NCBI GenBank assembly: GCA_029554925.1
Contig: JAKPUV010000318.1
Location: forward strand, 1-11,297
Length of the DNA stretch: 11,297 nucleotides
Direction: 5' to 3'
Origin: Candidatus Hydrogenedentota bacterium
GTDB lineage: Bacteria > Hydrogenedentota > Hydrogenedentia > Hydrogenedentales > CAITNO01
Both the position numbers and the translations under genes were made by a program. The number at the start of each line of letters is the position of its first letter. Position 1 is the stretch's first letter. Positions 6,021 to 11,297 of this stretch are shown piece after piece. Below the pieces are notes generated by a model. That model worked only from the letters and a program-made list of their open reading frames with translations. It was not told where the DNA came from and ran no database searches.

Positions 6021-7499
6021 GCCGCCGTCGGGGGGGCGTCGGAGCGGCGCGCCGAGCGCGCGGAACACGCCCGCCAGCATCCGCCGGAGCGCCGCCTCGC
6101 CCTTGAGCTCGCAGTGTCCCGAGAGCGCGCGGGCCAGCGAGAGCCCGAGTTCCACGGGGTGGAACAGCGCCTTTTCGGCGAGCCACCGCAGATACAGGCG
6201 CCGGCGCGCCCGCCGGAGGGCGGGGTAGTCTCTCCGCCAGGCGGGGCTCCAGTTGAGGTCTTCGTAGCGGGCCCACCCCGTCGCCCCGCCGAACGCCTCC
6301 GCCCCCGGCAGGGGGGTCCAGATGAAGACGCTGATCTCGTCCAGGCCGCGCCGCGTCAGCGCGGCGGCCAGGCCGCGGGTCATGCGCCGGTCCTCCTCCG
6401 TCTCCCCCTCGAATCCGAGGATGAAAAAGGCGCCCACGCGGATGCCCAGGCGCCGCGCGCAGGACGCGATGCGCAGCAGCCGCGCGGTGTCCAGGGGCTT
6501 TCCCATGCGCTCGCGGACGCGTTCGGACCCGCTTTCGGGGGCGAGGCACATGTACACCAGCCCGGCCGCGCGGAGCGCGGCCAGCGTCTCCTCGTCCAGG
6601 CTTTCCAGCCGGACACCGGAGGGGAGGTGAATCCGGACCTTGAGCCCGCGGGCGATGATTTCCTCCGCCAGCCCGCGGGCGATGTCTCGCCGCGTGCCGA
6701 AGGCCTCGTCCTGGATGATGATGTCCTCGACCCCGTGCCGGCGCGCGAAAAACTCGATCTCGTCCGCGATGTGCCGGGGCGACCGTGTGCGCCACTGGCG
6801 TCCCAGGAGCCGGGGGGTGGTGCAGAACCGGCAGTTGAAGGGGCAGCCCCGGGAGGTGGTGATGGCGATATAGCGGCCGCGCACGGGGGCGTGGGACATG
6901 CCCAGGGCCCAGTAGTTCTCCAGGGGGAGCAGGTCGGCGGCGGCGAACCCGCAGGCGTCCAGATCCTCCTCCCGCAGGGCCGGGGTTGGCGGGGCGCCCG
7001 CGCACGCGAGGCCGGGGATGCGGTCCGTGTCGTCCACGCCGTCGCGCAGCGAGCGCGCCAGATGCAGGAGCGGGGCCTCGCCCTCGCCGACGGCGACGTA
7101 GTCGTATCCCCCGGCGAGGAACTCGCCCCACACCGCGCTGGGGTGGTGGCCCCCGGCGACAAGGGGGACGCCCGGCCTGGCCGCCCGGATTTTGGCGGCG
7201 AGGCGCAGGGCAAAGTGGTGGGACATGCCCGAGTGCACCGACACACCCACCAGGCGCGCGTCGCCGAGGCGCGCCACGATCTCGTCCTCCGTGAGGCCCA
7301 CGGCGCTCAACTGCCCGTCCAATCGGTAATGCCGTGCGGGGGCCAGGCCGAACCCGTCCAGAATGGAGACCTCGACGCCCCGGGCGCGCAGGTGTCCGGC
7401 CAGATACATCACGCCGGTGGGCATGAAGGGGATGTCGCCGAAGGGGTCGCCGGTGCGGTGGACGATGGGCAGATTGATGAGGCAGACCCCGAAGCCCAT
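6012..7499 (-). CDS. B12-binding domain radical SAM protein (second of the cassette)
   Basis: A 495-residue protein with an N-terminal cobalamin-binding Rossmann-type domain (about 1-150) and a radical SAM domain from about 205. The B12 part shows GVMYLAGHLRARGVEV, then LVAGGHHPSAV (113-123) and VGEGEAP, the GGxHP and GEGE pattern of this class. The 4Fe-4S cluster ligands that cleave SAM are C219, C223 and C226 (RGCPFNCRFC), followed by APESGSERVRERMGKP, a typical SAM-binding strand. Such enzymes do methylations at unactivated carbon, ring contractions, cyclisations or couplings. It starts 5 nt after the methyltransferase stop, so the two are surely co-transcribed and coupled; the Shine-Dalgarno is weak. 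The frame extends upstream to 8480, but that part is a shadow of the methyltransferase and FAD genes. The gene's TAG stop falls inside the oppositely oriented Gfo/Idh/MocA gene. The reaction is unknown. Confidence 0.93.
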   Translation of the reverse strand: MGFGVCLINLPIVHRTGDPFGDIPFMPTGVMYLAGHLRARGVEVSILDGFGLAPARHYRLDGQLSAVGLTEDEIVARLGDARLVGVSVHSGMSHHFALRLAAKIRAARPGVPLVAGGHHPSAVWGEFLAGGYDYVAVGEGEAPLLHLARSLRDGVDDTDRIPGLACAGAPPTPALREEDLDACGFAAADLLPLENYWALGMSHAPVRGRYIAITTSRGCPFNCRFCTTPRLLGRQWRTRSPRHIADEIEFFARRHGVEDIIIQDEAFGTRRDIARGLAEEIIARGLKVRIHLPSGVRLESLDEETLAALRAAGLVYMCLAPESGSERVRERMGKPLDTARLLRIASCARRLGIRVGAFFILGFEGETEEDRRMTRGLAAALTRRGLDEISVFIWTPLPGAEAFGGATGWARYEDLNWSPAWRRDYPALRRARRRLYLRWLAEKALFHPVELGLSLARALSGHCELKGEAALRRMLAGVFRALGAPLRRPPDGGSG

Positions 7500-7504
7500 G
7501 CGCC

Positions 7505-8248
7505 CTACCCTTTCTTGACGCCCACCCACACCTGGCGGGGGTGGAGCCATTCCGGGGCCAGCAGGCCGAAAGCCCGGAGATACGCGTCCAGCAGGCGCCT
7601 GCGCAGCCCCGACGCGTCGGTGACCAGCTGGCAGACGCCGGACCAGTGCCGGGTGTCGAAGCGGGCCTCGGCGAGGGTGCGGAGCCGCCGGGGGCGGCAG
7701 AGTCCCAGGGCGCGCCGTTCCTCCCGGGGCAGGGCGTGTACGAGCAGCATGGCGGGGTTCAGGACGTTGGGCTCGAAGACCAGGAGGCGGCCCCCGGGCC
7801 TGAGCACGCGGTGGGCCTCCGCGAGGACGGCCGCGGGGCGGTCCACATGGTGCAGGACGTCCAGGGCGACCACGGCATCGAAGGCGCCGTCGGGAAACGG
7901 CAGGGCGGCGGCGTCGGCCACGGCGCACGCGATGCCTGCCAGGCCCCGCCCGGCGCAGTAGTCGCGGGCGACGCGGATCATGTCGGCGGAGGCGTCCACG
8001 GCGGCCACGCTCCCGGCGTGCCGGGCGAGGGTGTCCAGATAGACGCCGGTGCCCGCGCCGATGTCGAGGAGGCGCGGCGGGGCGCCCCCGTCGGAGATCA
8101 GGCGGAAGAGGCCGTCGTACAGGGCGCGGACGCGGGGGGAGGCGTTCAGGCGGACGGGGTCGAAGCGGTCCAGGTAGCCGCACCGGGCGAGGCGGGTGCG
8201 CCGCGGGTCGCGGACGACGCCGCGGTAGTGGTCCGGGTCCGGGGTCAC
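7505..8248 (-). CDS. Class I SAM-dependent methyltransferase
   Basis: A 247-residue methyltransferase of the UbiE/Methyltransf_11-25 type. Motif I is LLDIGAGTG (60-68), the acidic residue at the end of strand 2 is D85 (VAAVDAS), motif II is near DAAALPFPDGAFDAVVALDVLHHV, and motif III is RVLRPGGRLLVFEP. The start is a GTG at 8248 whose last two bases form the TGA of the upstream FAD gene (GTGA overlap); no better start lies nearby, and the frame upstream is FAD-gene shadow. It is thus translationally coupled, second in the operon, and its stop is 5 nt before the radical SAM gene. Enzymes of this class methylate O, N or C of small molecules. With two radical SAM enzymes and a flavoenzyme as neighbours, it most likely tailors the same product. 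The substrate cannot be told from the sequence. Confidence 0.93.
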   Translation of the reverse strand: MTPDPDHYRGVVRDPRRTRLARCGYLDRFDPVRLNASPRVRALYDGLFRLISDGGAPPRLLDIGAGTGVYLDTLARHAGSVAAVDASADMIRVARDYCAGRGLAGIACAVADAAALPFPDGAFDAVVALDVLHHVDRPAAVLAEAHRVLRPGGRLLVFEPNVLNPAMLLVHALPREERRALGLCRPRRLRTLAEARFDTRHWSGVCQLVTDASGLRRRLLDAYLRAFGLLAPEWLHPRQVWVGVKKG

Positions 8249-9636
8249 GGGGCCGTGCCCTTGAAGAAGCGGTCCTCGGCCTCGTAGTGCCCGCCGTCGC
8301 GGTGGCGTCCGGCCCGGTGGTCCTCCAGGAAGAGGTCGGCGGCCCGGAGGGAGGCCGCGATGGAGTGGTCCATGTTGTTGTACCAGAACCGGGCGGTGCG
8401 GCCGAGCATGCTGAGGTTCGGCCATTTTCCGTGCACCCAGTCGAGCATGCCCTGGAGTTTGCGGCGGTAGTTGAGCACATAGACCGGGTAGGTGTCGCGG
8501 ATCCACTCGACGTGGTAGCTGTCCACGGAGTCCAGGGAGTCGAGCAGGCGCGCCTTCAGGAGGAAGGTCTCGACGACGCAGTCCCACCGGGCGGGGTCCC
8601 GCCACAGGGAGGAGCCCTCGGGGCAGGACATCTCGACGCAGAGGGCCTCCCGGCCGGCGGGCGTGTTGGAGGGGCTGAAGTTCCGCGGGAGGCAGATTCG
8701 GCTGATCTTCATGTCGCGCTCGCCGAAATAGCACCACTGGAAGTCGCGCCCGGCGCGGTGGCCCGTGACATAGTTGAAGAGGACCGTCGAGATGAAGTGC
8801 AGGCGCGGCACCGCCTCGGGCGCGTCGCCCAGGGTGCGCAGGGACTGGAGGTTGCCGGTCCAGAAGACATGGTCCGCGGGGATTTCCGCGCCCTGCCGCG
8901 TCACGACGCCGGTGACGGCGCCCCCGGCGGTCAGGAAGCGCTCGGGCTCGTCGGAGAGGAGGATCCGGCCGCCGTGCCGGAGGATGTCGGCGGCGAGAAG
9001 CTCCGCGAAGGAGCCGATCCCCCCGGTCTCCGGATAGATGAACTCGGTGGTTCCCGCCGGGGGGAACAGGGTGGAGCGGATGACGCCGCCGATGGAGGAG
9101 CTGTCGAAGCGCCGGTCTATGGTGGCCCGGTCAATGCCGGTGATGGCCCAGTCGCGGTGCAGGTTTGCGCACTCGTAGTCCAGAAAGCGCTCGGTGTAGG
9201 GCTGGAAGAAGATCTTGTACAGGGTGCGCCCGTATTTTTCGACGATGTAGTCCTCGAGCGACTCGGTCCGGGCCTTCCGGGGGCGGAGCAGGTCGCAGGC
9301 GGCGGCGGCCAGAAACTGCGGGGGCAGCGCGAGCACGCTCTTCCAGTTGAGGGGCCAGGGAAGGTACTGGTCGAAAAGGAAGAGCTCGCTGTTGCGCCGG
9401 ATGCGCAGGGAGTTGTCGCCCAGGACCTCGTTCACAAACGCCAGGACGGCGGGGTCTTCCGTGTGGAACCGGTGCGGGCCGATGTCGAAGGTGGCCCCGT
9501 TCGCGTAGGAGAAGCTGCGCGCCAGGCCGCCCACGGCGTCCTCCCGCTCGACCAGGACGGCCCTGACCCCCTCCCGGCACAGTCGGCGGGCGAGAGTCAA
9601 TCCGGCCAGCCCGGCGCCGACAATCACGACATCCAT
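8245..9636 (-). CDS. FAD-dependent oxidoreductase, amine-oxidase / UDP-galactopyranose-mutase-like
   Basis: A 463-residue flavoprotein. The N-terminal dinucleotide motif is VGAGLAG (6-12), with E30 placed to bind the ADP ribose. The motif DIGPHRFHTED (51-61) is typical of the protoporphyrinogen-oxidase and UDP-galactopyranose-mutase-like branch found in surface-sugar and lipid gene clusters. A second FAD-contact segment near the C-terminus reads RTARFWYNNMDHSIAASLRAADLFLED. The start at 9636 has a strong Shine-Dalgarno (GGAGGAA); the frame extends further up but as unlikely sequence. Its TGA overlaps the GTG of the methyltransferase. Possible roles are dehydrogenation or desaturation of a lipid or sugar; whether it is a true mutase or oxidase cannot be decided here. 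It is not close enough in visible motifs to be called hemY or glf. Confidence 0.88.
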   Translation of the reverse strand: MDVVIVGAGLAGLTLARRLCREGVRAVLVEREDAVGGLARSFSYANGATFDIGPHRFHTEDPAVLAFVNEVLGDNSLRIRRNSELFLFDQYLPWPLNWKSVLALPPQFLAAAACDLLRPRKARTESLEDYIVEKYGRTLYKIFFQPYTERFLDYECANLHRDWAITGIDRATIDRRFDSSSIGGVIRSTLFPPAGTTEFIYPETGGIGSFAELLAADILRHGGRILLSDEPERFLTAGGAVTGVVTRQGAEIPADHVFWTGNLQSLRTLGDAPEAVPRLHFISTVLFNYVTGHRAGRDFQWCYFGERDMKISRICLPRNFSPSNTPAGREALCVEMSCPEGSSLWRDPARWDCVVETFLLKARLLDSLDSVDSYHVEWIRDTYPVYVLNYRRKLQGMLDWVHGKWPNLSMLGRTARFWYNNMDHSIAASLRAADLFLEDHRAGRHRDGGHYEAEDRFFKGTAP

Positions 9637-9640
9637 GCTC

Positions 9641-9647
9641 TTCCTCC
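9641..9647 (-). promoter_or_regulatory. Shine-Dalgarno of the FAD oxidoreductase gene
   Basis: On the minus strand GGAGGAA stands 4 nt before the ATG at 9636 (6 nt counting from the GGAGG core). It is the strongest ribosome binding site in the leftward cassette and fixes the start against the longer frame to 9714. Confidence 0.75.
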
Positions 9648-9702
9648 GGCAGTCCAGAACAGGGGCCCCCCGCACATCCGGGCCTCCGCGCGTCCCCTGG
9701 TC

Positions 9703-9711
9703 ATCATAGCA
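9703..9711 (-). promoter_or_regulatory. Candidate extended -10 promoter of the FAD-methyltransferase-radical SAM operon
   Basis: On the minus strand the sequence TGCTATGAT fits an extended -10 (TGn followed by TATGAT, 5 of 6 match). No good -35 is seen at the usual distance, which extended -10 promoters can tolerate. The leader to the ATG at 9636 would be about 60 nt, all within the 108-nt gap between the radical SAM gene and this operon. It could give the three-gene operon its own control. Confidence 0.4.
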
Positions 9712-9744
9712 CACTGGGTGGCGGGGGGCATGCCGCGGGGCGGC

Positions 9745-11196
9745 CTACCAGAAATACCGGATGCTTTCCCACGCGGCGCGGGCAAGGGTGAGCGGATTCC
9801 TGGGGATGGCGTTGCGGAACACGCGGGTGGCCATGTTGAAGAGGGTGAAGGCGTGGCCGAGTCTCCGGGCGAGGGGGAGGGGGACGGGCAGCAGGATCAT
9901 TCTGCGGATCACCGGCGTCATGAAGCGGGGAAGGATGCAGTACATGGGGCCGAAGCAGGCGATCCGGGAGAGGATTCCCTTGTCGCGCTCGGAATGGGTG
10001 GTCAGGGGGCTTTCCCCCGAGAACCGTTTCAGCAGGTCGTCGCCCGGATGGAGGAAGCCGTTCTCCAGGGCGTATTCGGCGAGCTTGGTCCCCCGGGAGG
10101 GGAAGCAGACGCTGAAGGTGGGCACGGTGGGCCGCAGGCTGCGGGTGAACTCCAGCGACTCGAAGTCGTCCTCCAGCGTGGTGCCGGGGATGCCGACCAT
10201 GGTGTTGCTGTAGATGCGCAGGCCGTTTCTGTGCGCGAGGTCGAAGGCGCGCCGCATCTCGTCGTCGGAGAGGTTGCGGCCGAGGATGCCGTTGCGGACA
10301 CGCTCGGAGCCCGCCTCAATGGACATGGCCACGGTGTAGCAGCCGGCCTTTTTCAGGAGCCGGGCGGTCTCCTCGGTGAAGGTGTTCGCCCGCATGAGGC
10401 AGTAGAAGGGGACGCCGATGCGTTTGGGGTACTTTTCGGCGAACTCCTCCAGCCAGGCGTCGGCGCGGAAGGAGAAGGTGTCGTGGAACAGGCGGATGAA
10501 CCCGAGGGGGGGGTACTTGTCGCGCACCTCCTCGATCTCCGCGAGGATGTTCTCGACGGAGCGGCGGCGGAGCACGGAGCCGCATCCGGCGAAGGCCCGG
10601 TTGTAGGCGTCGTTGTAGCAGAAGGAGCAGGAGTAGGGGCAGCCGCGCCCGGTGAGGAAGGAGCGCAGCCCCGTCGGCTGGAGGAAGGGCACGGCCTTGA
10701 AATACAGTTCCCGGTCGGGGAACGGGAGCCCGTCGAGCTCGTCGCTGTTCAGCCGCTCCCGGAGGGGGGCGCCGGCGCTGGTCAGGGCGATGTTCGGGAT
10801 GCCCTCCAGGGGCTCGTTCCTTTCCAGCCGCGCCAGCAGGGCGGGCAGGGCCCGCTCCCCGTCGCCCTGGCAGATGGCGTCCAGCCCCATCTCGTCCAGC
10901 ACCTGGGGCGCAAAGGTGGGGTGGGGGCCGCCCATGATGCGGAACACGCGCCTCCCCGAGGCGGCGCAGTGGGCCTGAAGGGCCTGGTCGGCCCGCTTGA
11001 AGTCGTCCACCTCGCTGCCGATGACGCTGTACGCGACGACATCCGGCTGGAAGGCGCGGGCGCGGGCGGCCAGGTTCTCCTTTGCCAGAAGGGTGAGGCC
11101 GACCTCGTGGTTGTGCCGGCGGCAGAGGGCGATGAGCATCATGACCCCCTGCGGCTCGATGGCGTGGGGGACGTTGAGCACGAAGAGGATTTTCAT
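9745..11196 (-). CDS. B12-binding domain radical SAM protein (first of the cassette)
   Basis: A 483-residue protein with an N-terminal cobalamin-binding domain (about 1-145) and a radical SAM domain from about 178. The B12 part shows IMGGPHPTFAP (87-97) and QGDGERALPAL, the GGxHPT and GDGE signature. The 4Fe-4S ligands are C186, C190 and C193 (RGCPYSCSFC). SIEAGSERVRNGILGRN is the typical SAM-contact strand, and the C-terminal 110 or so residues are partly hydrophobic and basic, perhaps for membrane contact. The start is MKILFVLNVPHAIEPQG at 11196, not the longer frame to 11232. No Shine-Dalgarno precedes it, and the -10 lies 6 nt upstream, so a leaderless transcript is predicted. It is a paralogue in architecture of the gene at 6012-7499 but clearly distinct in sequence. 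The reaction is unknown. Confidence 0.93.
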   Translation of the reverse strand: MKILFVLNVPHAIEPQGVMMLIALCRRHNHEVGLTLLAKENLAARARAFQPDVVAYSVIGSEVDDFKRADQALQAHCAASGRRVFRIMGGPHPTFAPQVLDEMGLDAICQGDGERALPALLARLERNEPLEGIPNIALTSAGAPLRERLNSDELDGLPFPDRELYFKAVPFLQPTGLRSFLTGRGCPYSCSFCYNDAYNRAFAGCGSVLRRRSVENILAEIEEVRDKYPPLGFIRLFHDTFSFRADAWLEEFAEKYPKRIGVPFYCLMRANTFTEETARLLKKAGCYTVAMSIEAGSERVRNGILGRNLSDDEMRRAFDLAHRNGLRIYSNTMVGIPGTTLEDDFESLEFTRSLRPTVPTFSVCFPSRGTKLAEYALENGFLHPGDDLLKRFSGESPLTTHSERDKGILSRIACFGPMYCILPRFMTPVIRRMILLPVPLPLARRLGHAFTLFNMATRVFRNAIPRNPLTLARAAWESIRYFW

Positions 11197-11197
11197 G

Positions 11198-11215
11198 GGG
11201 CCAGTATACTGGCCC
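11198..11215. promoter_or_regulatory. Perfect 18-bp palindrome at the radical SAM promoter and start
   Basis: GGGCCAGTATACTGGCCC is its own reverse complement. It begins two bases before the ATG at 11196 and contains the leftward -10 box. A dimeric repressor bound here would block RNA polymerase directly, so this is a candidate operator. It could also be chance symmetry around a TATA core. Confidence 0.5.
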
Positions 11216-11232
11216 GCCGTCGGGAGGGTCAA
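11203..11232 (-). promoter_or_regulatory. Leftward sigma70-type promoter of the first radical SAM gene (predicted leaderless)
   Basis: On the minus strand: TTGACC (11227-11232, 5 of 6), an 18-nt spacer and TATACT (11203-11208, 5 of 6). Six nt separate the -10 from the ATG, so the A of ATG falls at the usual +1. Confidence 0.7.
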
Positions 11233-11246
11233 CGGCCCCGCGGCGA

Positions 11247-11275
11247 TTGACAGTGAACGGGGCGCAACGTATACT
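11247..11275 (+). promoter_or_regulatory. Strong rightward sigma70-type promoter
   Basis: TTGACA (11247-11252, perfect), a 17-nt spacer (optimal) and TATACT (11270-11275, 5 of 6). Transcription would start near 11282 and run off the window. The gene it drives is not visible; the last 22 nt hold no start codon. It lies back to back with the leftward promoter, with 14 nt between the two -35 boxes. Confidence 0.75.
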
Positions 11276-11297
11276 TTCCCCGCCGCCGGCAGTCCGG

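Noticed and set aside
6114..7961. A 615-codon plus-strand open frame opposite the second radical SAM gene and methyltransferase
   Set aside because: Same antisense effect. The minus strand carries the Cys motif and SAM-binding motifs, so that is the coding strand.
11197..11232. Upstream TTG start giving the first radical SAM protein 12 extra residues
   Set aside because: The extra codons would cover the -10 and -35 boxes, have no Shine-Dalgarno, and lie before the natural B12-domain N-terminus MKILFVLNV.
8287..11250. A 987-codon open frame on the plus strand opposite the radical SAM and FAD genes
   Set aside because: It runs antisense to two genes with clear catalytic motifs. Its translation is Gly/Ala/Glu/Val-rich with no domain pattern; in DNA this GC-rich, long stop-free antisense frames arise from third-position G/C.

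Overview
The window is very GC-rich bacterial DNA (about 70% by eye, with strong G/C preference at third codon positions). The lineage cannot be fixed from the sequence alone. The best pointers are the 'WPGFRG' and 'SWRW' motifs of a membrane-anchored PQQ-like beta-propeller, a Tat-exported Gfo/Idh/MocA oxidoreductase, a long CcsA with a big periplasmic insert, and B12-type radical SAM enzymes. Together they suggest a Planctomycetota-, Hydrogenedentota- or related PVC/FCB-neighbourhood organism, probably uncultured. This is inference from family habits.

Plus-strand half (1-6020). The window opens inside the last transmembrane helix of a ResB-like cytochrome c maturation protein. Its stop overlaps the start of a 713-residue CcsA (ATGA overlap), so the two form a System II cytochrome c assembly pair. 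A 126-bp, in-frame composite inverted repeat lies inside the CcsA signal-peptide region. After ccsA come a five-copy 9-bp tandem repeat, a small two-helix membrane protein, a five-helix membrane protein with a C-terminal beta-propeller, and a Tat-signal Gfo/Idh/MocA oxidoreductase with its own likely promoter.

Minus-strand half (6012-11196). Four genes read leftward: a B12-binding radical SAM enzyme, an FAD-dependent amine-oxidase/UDP-galactopyranose-mutase-like oxidoreductase, a class I SAM methyltransferase, and a second B12-binding radical SAM enzyme. The last three are tightly packed (GTGA overlap, then a 5-nt gap) and form one operon. The set looks like a small biosynthetic cassette, perhaps for a modified lipid, surface glycan or secondary metabolite; no substrate can be read from the sequence. 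Its final gene overlaps the Gfo/Idh/MocA gene tail-to-tail by 9 bp, and no intrinsic terminator is visible at that junction.

Right edge (11197-11297). Two good sigma70-type promoters stand back to back. The leftward one puts its -10 only 6 nt before the ATG of the first radical SAM gene, which has no Shine-Dalgarno, so a leaderless mRNA is predicted. The -10 sits in a perfect 18-bp palindrome. The rightward one (TTGACA-N17-TATACT) drives something beyond the window.

I saw no tRNA, rRNA, CRISPR array, transposase gene, attachment site or convincing T-tracted terminator. The most striking unexplained structure is the inverted repeat in ccsA, where two arm segments differ between copies yet each keeps its own hairpin.
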